This document shows positions 11,601 through 24,255 of a DNA stretch of 64,000 nucleotides, piece after piece. The notes under the pieces were generated by a model. That model searched no databases, had not been told where the DNA came from, and saw only the letters and a program-made list of their open reading frames with translations. How positions within the stretch are numbered: position 1 is the stretch's first letter; every line of letters begins with the position of its first letter. The position numbers and the translations under genes were made by a program. The stretch is from Bromus sterilis (lineage: Eukaryota > Streptophyta > Magnoliopsida > Poales > Poaceae), in assembly GCA_950022295.1 (NCBI GenBank), contig OX465599.1, positions 6,882,001-6,946,000 of the forward strand, in the 5' to 3' direction.

Positions 11601-12833
11601 TGCTATGTCATTACAGGTCCAACCATAAATTTACCGAGGCCAAGGAATAAAAGCAACCCGTGATGCACAACAAATAACATAGCAAATGCATAGGTTAATG
11701 ATGTGATTGCACCTAACGTCCAAAGAACCCGCTTGTGATTTAGGATTTTCAGTACAAAAGGATATTTTCCATGTGATTGCACCTGCCAAGGTCTGGAACA
11801 AATTTCACTACGAAACGGAAAGAGCAACTTCATCCACACACACCTTTGTGTTGTGAAACAATTCATCACTAAATTAAGAAAGGTGAACGGCAGCAAGCAT
11901 GCCGTTACAAGTTATAAGTCGAGAATTACGTTACTAGTTGTTTACTCATAAATGCTCTCTAAAGTCAAGGAGCAAAAGCAACCAATTATGCACTGTAATA
12001 CCACAGCACTTATAGAGGCTACTGTCAACGGTGCGCTGACCGCACATGATAAATTTAGTAGGTTTTGATTGTGAGACGCGTTTTCCGGTGTGCGCCTTCT
12101 CCTAAAACACTTTCACCGTGGGCAACAGCTGGAACAAGCTGAACCACGAAGCGAGGAGCAAAATCATCCACCCACATATTTCGTGGTCTGAAACAAACTA
12201 TCGTATCAGGCACGTGGAACAGCCTAAATAAATGCGGGATGCGCCACAGGCACGCTGCAGAACTAACAAACCCCATGTCCCTACCTTGTCCATACAACAA
12301 AACTCGGCATCTGCGGGCACTAGCAGCGAATCAGCCAACGAGAACAAGGGCACATTGATTAAACCACCCGGTGAATCATCACAGCGAGCCCCGCGCGGCG
12401 GCGGGGGTCAACAACCAGGCACAGCACGCACGTGAGGTGCGAAACATGATGATCCATGGCCAGCTGCCTGCCTAACTTTCGTTCCCACCACGGGGCACCG
12501 GCATGGAACCGGTCGCCCGGGAAACAGTACCACACGCACGCAAGCCACCCGTGCGTGCAGCGCAGATCTCGGCCCCGCGGCGGGGCGCCGGGGCCCGGAT
12601 CTCGCGGATCCGCGCGCGCGCCCAGGGTGGCCGCGGCAGAGCTCGACTCGGAGAGGGAATACAGTACAGGGACGCGTGGACGGGAGTGATGAGTGGGGGT
12701 TACCTTCGGGGTCGGCGGGGTCGTGGTCGGCCTCGGGGCGGTCCTGCGGGGGAGGCGGCGGCGGGGAGGAGCGGGGCGCGCGCTTGGGCGCGGACTCGGG
12801 GGAGGAGGCGTAGGGGGAGCCCGGGGCTTCCAT
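8639..12833 (-). CDS. BTR1: KH-domain RNA-binding protein, BTR1-like, eight exons, 358 aa
   Basis: CDS exons on the minus strand are 12704-12833, 11298-11536, 11111-11211, 10639-10832, 10191-10327, 9248-9373, 8807-8868 and 8639-8726. All have GT-AG borders and compatible phases, giving 1,077 nt and 358 residues. Three KH domains are visible: KH1 around the GKGG loop of AAGCIIGKGGSTI, KH2 around SSCGGIIGKGGATIKSF, and KH3 with VADEHIGAVVGRAGRNI. In KH3 the GxxG loop is GRAG. KH2 and KH3 are linked by a Pro/Tyr/Gly-rich segment ending YAGGGGGGRYQNNK. The N-terminus is Pro/Ser-rich. Layout and sequence match plant PCBP/Nova-like proteins of the BTR1 group, known in Arabidopsis as a protein binding tomato mosaic virus RNA and limiting virus multiplication. 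Orthology is inferred. The ATG lies in a CpG-rich island; the first in-frame Met before the acidic MEAPGSPY start is unlikely. The 3' UTR probably extends towards 8300. Confidence 0.93.
10068..10080. repeat. poly-C run in a BTR1-like intron
   Basis: An uninterrupted run of about a dozen C lies within intron 5 of the KH-domain gene. It is a simple repeat and prone to length variation or assembly error. No functional claim is made. Confidence 0.7.
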
Positions 12834-15400
12834 CTGCCGGCGGCGGCGGCGGGGGCGGGGGAGGGGGGCGGAGGTGGGGAGTGAAGGCGGGGGGTGGGGG
12901 GCGGAGGGGGGAGTGGGGAGACGGGGTGCAGGCAAAGGTAGATCGCTATGGGCCTACGATTGAGACGACCGACGCGCCTGGGCCTCTTTTATCCATCCAA
13001 TCTTTCTATTTCTTTCTTCTCTTCTGGGCTATCGTTTTCGTACCGTGCTCTCCTCCTCCTCCTCCACGATTGCATGCAATTGTTGTTTCGTCTGGTCCAC
13101 GACAGAAATACAAAACCGATCATGCCGGTAAAGAAACACCCTTTCTGGGTTTGTTTGGCGGTGAGGGGTCTTACCAGGATCTTCTTAATTTCTCTAGGTA
13201 GGAAATCCCAATCTCAGATCATCGATAGAAAAAAATAATTCCATCTCTTCATCTGCCCCCGATGGAGTTTGATGTCTCGAAAATGATTTTCCGTTCAACC
13301 AAATGGACGGACCCTCTGGGTACAAAATATCGTCGGGGCCAACAATGCATCTTGTCATTCTTCTTTTGTTGTTAGATGGAGTAGAAGACAAGTGTGTTTA
13401 TCGGTTGTCGACAATTTTTTTAATTTATTAGTGTGTACGCTTTAATCACGCTTCACGGGATAAGGAAGGAACAAGGAAACCCGTAGTTCGATAACTTTTT
13501 ATCTAGTTAGCGTGCGCGCTTTGGTCACGCTTCGCGGCGCAAGGAACAAGGAAAACCAACATGGGGAGCTCTATCAAAATCTTATCTGTTAACATGATCT
13601 CTATCCAGAGCATGTTCATGATACACCTAGATCCATGCATGACTTGTGCTAGTTGGTCACCAAGCACAAGGCGTGCCCTAATGCACAACCTTGATGAGCT
13701 TGTCTATTTTCGGCGAGCTATGGCGAAAAATGAAAGTCGTGATTGCTTCTAGGGATTAAATTGCACATTACTACGCAAATTGTATAACGACTCGAGGAAA
13801 AGCATATGGTGCGTAAAATTAGTGCAATTGAGTAATGACGCATATAACACATGATAAGCCCTAGGGTTGTACAGTAAGGACGCTCAACTATGATTGCTTG
13901 CAAAAGAAAGAAAAAAGATAGATTGCTTGTTAGTGGGATCCAAGTTGTATGCATTGAAGGGTTCAGATAAAGATAACAAAGTCGACAAACACATAAAGCT
14001 TCTGCATCTAATTTTTATGGAAAACAAGATGGTAACGCGCAAATCTTGACGGGTTGGTTAATTTTGAGTGAGTTATGGTGAAGTATGAAAGTCATGATTA
14101 CTTTTAGGGGTTAAATTGTGCATTATTATGGAAATTGCATATCAACTCAAGAAAAATATATGATGCATGAAATTTAATGTGTACATACCATTATAAATGA
14201 TAATGTTTTATAAAATACAAATCGATCAATTTTATCTAAACCATCTACCGAACCAAGGAAGCCAATGCATTTGGTGCGCCTTGAGCTACACAATGCACAT
14301 CTAACACCAAATTCAAAGTATGTGTGTGGTACATCTTGTTGAGCCCATACACAATGATCACATAAAAAAATTGTATAAAATTTTTGACGTTTGTAAAATA
14401 CATTTTTGGCACGCACGAGCATGTGCACCCTAGAGCCAAATTAAATATCCCTATTTTTTATATTCTACAATTAAGTCACCACAAAATAATACGTAGATAA
14501 TCATCTAATTTACTTATGTGTACCAAAAATAAATAAGCATGATTCTAGAAACATCGATAGGTTCAATATTCGACAAGCAATTGTCATGATATTAAGTAAG
14601 CTAAAATATACGCAAATACCAACACATATTCGCAGTTCATTTAAGTTACACAAATTAGCATGCGAAGACTTGCGCTTGTTCTTTTTCATTTCCCTTTGTC
14701 TAATATTTTTTACCCTTGTGCCTTGTTCTGTATGCATATCTATAAATACCCACGTTTTTTCTGTGCATTTTTCATGTCTGATAGCCACACAATACTCAAG
14801 AGTAGGAGTAAATGACACCAGAAGTCGTGCACATTTTTTCATTCATGCATTTTGTAGAACAACTATAATGAAAAAAATAATGTAGAACAATTGTTTCTAC
14901 AGTTCTTGGCATCATTTCTTCTAATAAGTTGTATTAGCTTATGTAATCACAAGTCACAAACCCAGGAATCATGCACAAAGGACAAAGTGGGCAGAAAATG
15001 TAGAAATAAAATATCTTCCATCTTTTTATAAAATCTCTATACATGAAAGACGAGACTGAGATCCTTTGCAACATAATAACATCTTAAATATTCATGTAAT
15101 TTATTTTTTTCAAAATGGTGACAAAAGTTTTGCCACACCCATTAAATAAGAGAGAATAAGAATTGTTTGGTTAATTAGAAAAAATCAAACAAAAACCCTC
15201 ACAACCGTTAAACGGCACACCGAGACCGCACACATCACTCATTCTCTAGAGGAGTCATTGCCAACCCTAAACTTACAAAAGACATCCAGGCCCCACATGT
15301 CATTGATACAGCAAAGACGGCAGAATTGGAGAGTACCATACTGTCATCCATACCAGGGATACTAATATTTTCCTGCATAACGGAGGTAGTTTAGGCAACA
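12834..15400. other. BTR1-like promoter side and AT-rich intergenic DNA
   Basis: 12834-13060 is the probable promoter and 5' UTR of the BTR1-like gene, CpG-rich next to the ATG and turning pyrimidine-rich. Around 13428-13560 a phrase is duplicated: GTGTACGCTTTAATCACGCT then GTGCGCGCTTTGGTCACGCT, each followed by an AAGGAACAAGGAAA block. The rest is AT-rich with frequent stops on all frames. No gene or complete transposon is recognised. Confidence 0.45.
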
Positions 15401-15661
15401 CCATTCTCTTCAGACGTGCCTACCACCCACAAATCGACCGCTTATACAGTTCTACCCAGCAAAACATCGATAATCCAGCACAATGCAAGAGAAAAATTAA
15501 GCAGAAATTGTTTAATAACAATATCTCTAAGCTGCCAACTAGGTGCTGTATGTAGGAGTATCTGATAACATGAGATGCATTCTCAAAAGACGACGCCAAG
15601 GTCCAACCACCCAATGGACGAAATCGATACACCCAACCACACAGCCCATCCAGAGCCGCGG

Positions 15662-18288
15662 TCAGCTCGTGCTAGCGCTGGTACCGGCGGCAGCCGCGGT
15701 GGTCTTCTGGTGCCGGGCCTGCTCAACGAGCGGCTTGAGCTGCTTCTTCTCCGCCAGCGCCTTGAGGAGGTTGAACAGGAACGGGATGTAGTTGTGCTTC
15801 CGTCGGACGTTCTCCGTCTTCCACTTCCTGAACTTCTCCTCCTCCATCGCGATCTTCTCGCCCACAGCCTCGACCGCCAATGCCACCTCCGCCAGCGCAG
15901 TGTTCAGGGACTCCTTTTCGGCGGCGGCGGTGGCCTCGCTGCTCACCTCCTGCAGGATCTGCTCCCTCTTCTTCTCCAGCTCCTTCAGCTCGGCGGTGTA
16001 CACTTCCTTCCTGTTCTTTATGATGGCCATGAGGTTGAACCTGATCTCGCTCTTGGAATAGCGCTCGATCCTCTCCTGGATCACTGGCTGCACCATCTGC
16101 AGCCACCCGAGGTCGTTGGGCCCGCCCGAGTACTGCCCCAGGCTGATCGGACCTTCCTTCAGCCCATCCAGCTCGTACAGGACGCCCTCGAACGGTATGT
16201 AGCTTATGAAGTGGTACACATCGTCGTCCTTGGTGGCGACCTTTTGCTCATCAGAAACAAATGGCTCTGGCCTTGCAAAGCTGTTGTGGGCGGCCCTGAT
16301 GGAGTCACTGTTGTTGATTGCTAGGCCCTTCATGTCAGGCGCGAAAGCTCCCGTGAATTCCTTCAGGTTTGATAGCTCTGGACCTATGTCGATTTCTGGG
16401 CAGTTCATGAGGATTGAAAGGATAGCTTGAGTGGCACATGCATTTGTGATCACCTGAACATGGTAAAATTAGTCCAACAGTAGTAAGGCAAAGTACTAGA
16501 CAGAGGCAGCTTAAGGGCCAAAATGAATTAACCTGGCGAGCAAAGAAAAGGTTTGGGTTTGGGTCGCTGACAACAGTCCGTTCATCATTTCCTCCAGGCA
16601 TCCACTTGAAGAGAAAAATTAACCCATATACTGGCCTGTAAGAAGCAGAGAGTAAGAATATGCTAAGGAAATCCACAAAGAAGAGATTCATGACACTAAC
16701 AGTAAAGATCCTCACCGTAGTTCACTAAGAGAGTCCACATCAAGACAGTAGAGCTCCTCCACCTAGTTAAAGATAGGATAATGAAATAAGAGACAGCTAA
16801 CAGATACATCCCAAAAATGAGATAGCATGTAGGAGCCCTTTCAAATATGAAAGCACAAACCTGAGATACAAATACAATGCTATCCATAAAAAGTATAAAA
16901 TCACCTAATGCTACATATATTATGGTAATAAAAACTACAGGCATAATCAAAGAAACAATAGAACCTAGCTTGATATGAACATTATTCTGGTATCTCCAGC
17001 CATATCATGACACGAATGCATGCAAATATATTAGCAGGTGTCGAAAAAAAGCTTCAGTGAAGACGCTTTAAATTTGCATTGGTTTGACAGTGGCATACAT
17101 GCATATATAAGCCCAACAACTGTCATGATTATCATGTCTTCATGTTATATCCAAAGCCATTTGACTGGCCCACAACATTTTCTTCAGAAGGTTATCTTAT
17201 CCTAGATTGTTATTGTTCTTTAAACTCAAGTGCATCTATTCATAAAGGACTTGTGCTTTAAATTCATGTCCATGTCATCACAACTAGTATAGCAGTATGA
17301 GTTCACCATAAGCCTTGACTAATATATACCCTGCTTGTCATACAGACATAGTACAGAGCTGTAGAGGTAGTTCCTCCTTGCAGATTCAATCAGGTTATCA
17401 CAAAATTCTTTAAAACAGAGAGACAAAGTCACTCAGAAGACTCTTAAACTGCACAGCTCAACAAACAATTCCAACCAAGCATTTGACACCATTGCATGAC
17501 TACATATCGAAACTAACTGATACAGGTTTCATAGCTAAATTACGTTTAGATAAGGAAAACAATGACCCCTGGAAGCTAACCTGTACACCTTTTACTTGCA
17601 TCTCCTGAATCAACTCGGTGAAAACACCTGCAAGGCATACACTCTGGTCAAACATAGACATATGCGATGTTTAAACGGTGACAAGAAAATTCCACTAAGC
17701 ACATGGAGGATTTGGCCAACTGTTAGTCCGAACAAAGAACGATGGCAGTAGATTAACAAAGTACAGAGGTCCCTATGACTGATCGGTAAAGGATGACGGC
17801 TTAAGCACTGGTATAACCAACGGTTTACTCAAACTAGCATGGTCGATGTCTTATTTCCGCTTCAATGCTTGATTATTCCCCATGAGAAATACAAATTGCG
17901 CCCAGCTCAACTGACTCGGGACTTTCTTCACGACTAGTTATTTACAGTGAGAGGTAAGGAATCAAGGATCCCCAGCGGAACCGAATTCAGGATGAAGTTA
18001 TGAACTTATGATGAGACTTAAAAGAACAACAATGAGAAGAGAACAAATACTCAAATCCTCACTTACCAGTCCACTAATCCGACTCTCGTAAGCGCAGATA
18101 CTAATAGCGCATTGCCTGCACGGATCGGTTTGATGTAAACAGCAACACTGATGGGCTAGCAATGTAGCTCTAGCATAGTGCCATGCAATCCAAGCACAAA
18201 CCACTTATCCACATAAGAAAATCGAGGTAGAGGTAAAAGGAGAGACACGGCGCTCACCGGGATCGGACTCGATGGTGCACCACGACAT
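15662..18288 (-). CDS. UCH2: ubiquitin C-terminal hydrolase, UCH37/UCHL5 type (plant UCH2-like), five exons, 339 aa
   Basis: Minus-strand CDS exons are 18258-18288 (MSWCTIESDP), 17581-17627, 16716-16762, 16533-16635 and 15662-16453. All junctions are GT-AG and in phase, giving 1,020 nt. The peptidase C12 catalytic set is visible: Gln76 in FFARQ, Cys82 in VITNACATQ, His157 in DVYHFISY and Asp172 in YELDGL. After the catalytic domain come a Glu/Lys-rich coiled-coil stretch and the C-terminal block KHNYIPFLFNLLKALAEKKQ, the conserved tail that in UCH37 contacts the proteasome receptor RPN13. In family terms the enzyme trims ubiquitin chains at the 19S proteasome. It ends in a low-complexity Ala/Thr/Ser tail. 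The CpG-rich DNA upstream of the ATG may hold a 5' UTR intron. The antisense open frames over the last exon are shadows. Confidence 0.95.
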
Positions 18289-19459
18289 CCTCCGACGGCG
18301 AGAGAGGGCCGGCGAACCTGCTGGGCAACAAAAGCAGCACTGTCACAACCCACAACCCAGTCAGATGACACGACACGGATGCGTCCAACGCGCGCCCCCC
18401 GAAAGCATCGGGGAGAGCGAGCTAGGACACGCGGCTGGAGCAACGGAGTCGACAAGAGAGAGTAAACGGGGGCTCAGATTCGAGTGCTCTGGCGATCCGA
18501 GCGAGCAGGGTTAGGGCTGCGGTACCTGGGGTCGGGGGAGACGGGCCTCCGCGCGGGACGGGGGCTGCGGTGACGGATAGCGAGGAGAGACGGGGCTGGA
18601 CGGCGGAGGCGGCGGCGACGGGAGGGGCGGCGGCGCAGGCGTGCTGATGAGACCTAGCTAGCAGAGGGGGACGGGGGGAAATCCGGCTGTTGAAGAAGGG
18701 GGATGGATGGGTGGGTTTGGGTCGAGCCAGGCAAAGGCAAACCGACCGGGAGGGACAGGCCAAGATGGTCCTCAAAAAATCTGGCATGTGGGTCCAAGGC
18801 AAAAAGATGATTAAAACACTTTAAAAATAGGGCGTTTAATAGTTTCAAAAAAGATTAGGGCGTTTAATGGAAAACATTTGAAATTATGAATTTTTTCGTG
18901 CCATCTTTTCTCGGATAAAGGGGGTTCGTCTAGGGCCTCTTTGATTATCACCACCTGAAAAAAGCGGAAACAACATATTGATACCCTAAAAAAAGGTAAA
19001 CATATATGAGAAAGCTTATTTTTTGTTTTTAAGAAACAATACATGTAAACATATAGAAGGAATTGTTAGGAGGAGCAAAGCACAAATGTTTCGAACCAGA
19101 TGGAATGTCTATGTACGTCAGATACATCATCATCATAAAATTTAAAGGGAGAAGGATTGGAACTGTATGCAGCCCTCTACAAATACCGAGGACCGCACCT
19201 TCAAAGATCTCCTTGCCTCCTCTTTCTCTCCGTCTCTCTACCATCAGGTCTCAGTCCCATGTAGTGCCTAGGCGCCGATGAGTTGGGTGAGGGTCACGTC
19301 CACCTTTCTCTCTCGTAGTTAGTAGTTAGAAATTCATTGGATTGGCGTCCTATCGTCTATGAGCTTCCCGTTGAAGCTCTCAAGCAGATCTTGGCGGACG
19401 ACATCTACCTCCCAAACTAGCTTTCCATGGAGGAAGGTTGTGGTTGGTGGAAGATCCGA
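18289..19459. other. UCH2-like promoter/5' UTR and flanking intergenic DNA
   Basis: 18289-18640 is CpG-rich and fits the promoter, 5' UTR and perhaps a leader intron of the UCH2-like gene. Possible junctions are CCCCAG before GTACCG near 18525 and a CCCAG acceptor near 18325 on the minus strand. TAGGGCGTTTAAT occurs twice near 18830 and 18860. 19200-19459 has mixed composition with no recognised gene and serves as the left flank of the solo LTR. Confidence 0.4.
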
Positions 19460-19464
19460 TGATA

Positions 19465-22400
19465 TGTAACAGCCTAGTTTTCACAAAAATTAAAATTTTG
19501 TTTTCGACGTCAATTGTTTGATTGTCTGATTTGTTTGCGGTGTTTGCATCCCCGATTTATCGATCGGCGATTATTTTCCCCCTCTTATCTCGTATCGGAC
19601 GGAGACCGACCTTTGCCACCCTGACACTCGACCTTTGCGACACCGGGTTTCACCCGATCACCGTCGCGAAACCGCACAAGACCAGCCGCAACCAACGGAA
19701 CGAAAAACCCTGTTTAATAATTAAACGGGATATTTTTATAGCGCGCCGGAAAGTGTTTTCGGAACGGTTCCAGCGCGAGGTGAACGCCTCCGGCTCGACG
19801 CGCTGATCGCGCAGTTCGAAGTTTTACCCGAATCGGAGGTACTTCGGACCCCCGGCAGTCAAAAACGTGAGCACCGCACGCGCGAGAGAAAAACCGGGGA
19901 TGTTTTTGCAAACTGCCAGCCACCGGGGCTATATAAAGACCACCACACTCCCACCCATTTTCTAGGGTTTACCTAGCCACATTTTGCAGCCACCCCCTCA
20001 AACATAGCCCCAATTTTCGCATCTTGCCCATTTTTTTTGCCAAACCCTATCCAAATCAATCCTGGACCGTCAGATCTCGCGATCCGACGGCCCAGGCAGC
20101 TCCCCACCAACCACCTAGCTCTCTCCTCTCTCCTCTGCACGTAGCCGCCGCCCGTGGAGGCCGAAGCCGCCGGCGGCACCCGGAGCTGCTCGCCGCCGCG
20201 CCAGGTCGCCTCCCTCTCCTCCCTCTCCTCCTTTCTCCCTCTCACCTCGCCTCCTCTTCCATCCAGCAGGCCGCCGGCCTCCATGGAAGCCGGCCAGGAG
20301 GTCCAGCAGCCGACATGGATGGCTGGGTCAGAGCTCGCGCCCAGGGCGCTCGTCGCCGACCGAATCCACCGTCGGCGTCCGCCCCAGCACCGTCGCGCTC
20401 CGGGTCCTCCCCACCTCGCCTGCAGGACCACCACGGAAGCCGCCGGAGGCCGCCGCTGCCACGCCATGGAGGGAGCCCGACAGGAGCTCGTCCCTGCACC
20501 GTGCTGCATCGACGCTGGCGTCCCGATCCAGCCAGCCAGCTGGGCCCCGTGGGCCAGCGCACCAAGGCCGGCCCAGCCCCAAGCCAGCAGCCAGGTGGGC
20601 CCGATCCAGGCCCAGCCAGGCCTCCAGGCCTCCCAGCCGCCTCCAGGCCGCAAGTGGGCCTCGGCCCGATGAGGTCGATCCTTTTTTTTTTCTAACTCCC
20701 TGCCTGGAATTTTTGCTAAGTGTTGTAAAATTTTGCTGCTGATTCGATTCCGCGTTGACGATAGCAAGCGATCCGTAGCCCGGATGACTTCGCGCCCAAA
20801 AGACGAATTGTTTAGAATTGCGTGCTCTAGCTTTCATCTTTTCTGAGCATTTGCATTTGAGCTCATCTTGATTGTGTAATTGTGTGCTGAACAGGTCATC
20901 AGGCCGTTAAACTGCTACTTTTTCTTGTTATGTGCTGTTGTTATTATTTTGTTGCAATTTTGCATGATGATTGTAACAAATCCATGAGGCCTATTGCATT
21001 GATTCCTTTTGCGTTGCGTTAAGCAATGTTTCTACTTCAGTTTCATGTATTCACATGCCATATTTGCTTGCTGCATCATGCTTATATCTTGCTCCAAAGT
21101 AGCTATCCTGAGGTTATTGAGCTGCTGTTGCTGAAACTGTTAATTTGTTGCAACTTCGGTCGACGAGTGTGTCGCGACCGTTTATCGGAATTGAGTGATT
21201 CCAATTGCATATTGTTAAGCATCATGTCTACTTTCATTACATGTATTGCATGTTTAGGATTGTGCCTCACTTAAATTGTCTAGCATGCTGTTGTTTTTGA
21301 CAGCCACCTCTGTTTTTCTCTAAGTCTGTTACTTTGCGATGCCATGTTGTTTGCTTAATATCTTTTGATCTATGATGCCTATTTGCATGATTCTTTTTGC
21401 CATGCTTTCCATGTCATGTCTACTTTAATTGCAAGTCATTTGTGAGCATGTTTGCATTGTTTATCCTGTTTATGCAATGCTCTAAACTGTGCTTCGTGAT
21501 GTTGGCAGTTTGTGCCCGAAACTTGTTTTGCTTATATCTTTTTAACCGTAATTTCGTTTGGGGTGTTCTTTATATGTAACTTGATTAGTTTTTCGTGTAC
21601 TTTGTGTTTATGCTATTGTTTCCTGTTGTTAACCAACCTAAAATGTGGTTTAGGACAGAACAGTACCAATTCTTTTAATTGTCGTGCGGCACTTAGTGGA
21701 TGCCATGTTTACGATTGTGCCTCACTTAAATTGTCTAGCATAGATAGTTTATTTTGTGCTTCACCTCTTGACATGTTTGTGTGCTATGTCATGCTTGCTT
21801 GAGTTGCCATGTTAACAACCGTTGGTTGATCACCTGTAGCTAAGCAACTTGAACCACCGTAAACGTGCGGTATTTGTCGTGTGTGACCGATACCCCACTT
21901 AAACTGTTAGCAACCGCTCTCGACGGTAGGTGCGATGTCTCCTGTTGCCTTCTTGTTGATGTTTGCTCGTGTTTGCCTCGTAGTAATAGATGGTTGCTCG
22001 TTGATTGCTTTCCAGTATTTCCTTCTTGTGTGCTTCCGCGGGTACCTCTCGGAGACGATGCGAGCTTGCGATCAACTACACCTTCGGAACCCGACTTATC
22101 AACAGGCAAGGACTATACATTACTTATGATCCATTCTATTTCAACCAGCGGTTTGCATGCTAGACTAGGTTAGGTTCGATGTTTGATCCTACCACATGTT
22201 TACAGCCTCTTTCAAACCGATACAACCATGTCCCCTCCCAGCAAACCATGTACTGCTATGTTACTATTGCTCGTTGCTCAGCCCCTGCCTAGTATGCATG
22301 CTTAGGATGCTACGATGTTACCCTGTTACTCTTTGGGTGGGATATCACATTATTATATATTTTGTTGATGATATGATTATTATAAATGTTGACTATATTC

Positions 22401-23762
22401 GACGAAGGATGGAAGGTCTAGGCTATCCCGCCCCGACGCTTTGTTCCATTCGAGTCACCTAGGACCCGAGTTCCGGGTATTGGTTTTAAGACTGAGCGTG
22501 CCTAACCGCGTGTGGGATTTTATGGGGTCCCCTTTTCTTACCTACCTACCTTCAAACATTTCTAGTGGTGGCCCAAGCTGATTTTACCATTTGAAAACCG
22601 TGTGTGTGTCTGTCGGGTAGCTCCTGGCAGATATTATTTAAAACAACTCGGGCCAGCGGAGACTTAGTTCCTTTGTTGGTCCACACCTGGAAGCTAGGGG
22701 GCTGCCCACATCTGTTTGGGTAGCTAACCCGACCTCGTCCAGACGATAGAGGCCGACTCGATAGCGCGGCCGGCTTTTGAGTTGGGTGTCGACTCACCGG
22801 GGGCCACCCGGATTTGTGCGTTGTTAGTTAGAGGGACCTGTCGTTCCGGATCTCTTGGGACTAAATCATAAAATGTTTGCCTATCATGGGTAGCAACTGA
22901 GAGAGATGGGCGTGCGTGCGGAGCCTTGTAATGGGCAGTTGGTACACCCCTGCAGGGTTAAATCTTTTCGAGAAGCCGTGTCCACGGTTATGGACGACTT
23001 GAGATCTACTCCTTGTTCATAGACAACAACAGCTGAGATAATCTTAATATAACTTGATCAACGTGTGTGTGTGCCTTGATTGCTTCTTCTTCGTCGGGAT
23101 GCGAAGAGGAGGACAAGGATAGGATAGGTGTTATGTTTGCGTAGTAGTTGATAGCAAGACTTGTTGGAGGCGATTCCTCATCGAATGCTTGGCTTCTTAC
23201 CTTACTCTCTAGATCGTTAGCCACTTCATAAATGCTAGTGCGGCAGCAACCTCACCACTTACCCCTTCCTTACCGTAAACTACTAGTTGTCCTAGAATGA
23301 CGAGTGATGAAGTCCTTGCTGGGTCAGATGACCACTACAGTTGGATGCTGAGTACCTCTGTACTCATGATACTACCCCCAAACTCTTTTTAGGGTTCTTG
23401 ATCGACAACAGGTATGGTGATCGACGTTTCACGTGGAGACTCGACGACGACTAGTTAGGCGGATCCCGGCGGAGGGCCTGGACCCGTGTGGTTATGGGAT
23501 CGATGCTTTTCTCTTTGCCAGTAGGCATTTGCTTGTAGTCTGTACTCAGACATGTATCTTCCGCTGTTGTATTTTATTTGAGGCAGTTGTATGCCGATTG
23601 TATGAGATGTTGTATCCTTGTATCTGTAATGTTGTGATATCATGTTGGAAATCCAGGGCATATGGCTTTGTCATATGTCGCGGTGAGACCGATATGTGCT
23701 TCGTCCCCGGATCTGGGTGGAAACGCCTAGATCTGGAACAGTACCGCATATCGGGCCCTACA
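19465..23762 (+). mobile_element. 4,298-bp solo LTR (LARD-like) with TGATA target duplication
   Basis: The element begins TGTAACAGCC and ends GGGCCCTACA, so it has TG...CA borders. It is flanked by identical 5-base repeats TGATA at 19460-19464 and 23763-23767. No gag, protease, RT or integrase similarity is present in any frame and no internal second LTR or primer site was found, so it reads best as a solo LTR. A TATATAAAG box at 19930 and the pyrimidine-rich downstream leader fit an LTR promoter on the plus strand. A GC-rich block (20080-20680) gives open frames without protein similarity. The phrase TGCCTCACTTAAATTGTCTA recurs at about 21264 and 21718. A length of 4.3 kb fits the very long LTRs of Triticeae LARDs such as Sukkula/Erika. 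The family name is inference. Confidence 0.85.
19930..19938 (+). promoter_or_regulatory. TATA box of the solo LTR
   Basis: TATATAAAG lies 465 bases inside the LTR, followed by a C-rich leader (CACCACACTCCCACCC) typical of a plant transcription start. This would place the U3/R border near 19960. Confidence 0.6.
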
Positions 23763-24177
23763 TGATAGCTCCTCCAATAAGCTTGTGGGTCGGTCGGATC
23801 TAGCAAGCTTGGAGGTGATTGCTTCATATGTTCTTGGGCACTATGATGGTGGATGGGGAACAATAAGGTGTCCTTAACTCCAGTCTCTCCAGGCTAGTCG
23901 ACGCGTCGAAGATGGGGTTCGAACGATGAATCGGAAGCTCATGCATCTTCTTCGCCTTGTGCATATTCTCAGCGGTGTCCTGCAACGGCCTCAGCTGCTT
24001 CACCGTTGGCTGTTCTTTTTGAACGAACACAATTTTCATGTTGATAGGGAGATAGTTTCAGCTTTGTCTCAGCGTTTGTTTCTTTTCTGTCCAAGGGATG
24101 TTGGAACAAGGATGAGATCCCCTTCCCAAGTGGTCTTGTCCTCGGCGTGGGGCGATCTTGGTCTAGTGATGAAGTTC

Positions 24178-24255
24178 GATGATGGTGGACTATGGATTAG
24201 ATTGTAATCTTCTCTCGATGATGGTGGACTATGGATCAGATTGTAATCTTCTCTC
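24178..24255. repeat. 39-bp perfect-but-one tandem duplication
   Basis: Two adjacent 39-base copies begin GATGATGGTGGACTATGGAT and end TTGTAATCTTCTCTC. They differ at one position (TTAG in the first, TCAG in the second). No coding role is seen. Confidence 0.85.

Noticed and set aside
15575..16324. 249-codon plus-strand open frame
   Set aside because: Exact antisense of the last UCH2-like exon, with Leu/Pro-rich composition from the complementary strand and no protein similarity.
20024..20767. Long GC-rich open frames on both strands inside the solo LTR
   Set aside because: Low-complexity Pro/Ala/Arg composition, overlapping in several frames, no motif. Best explained by GC content.
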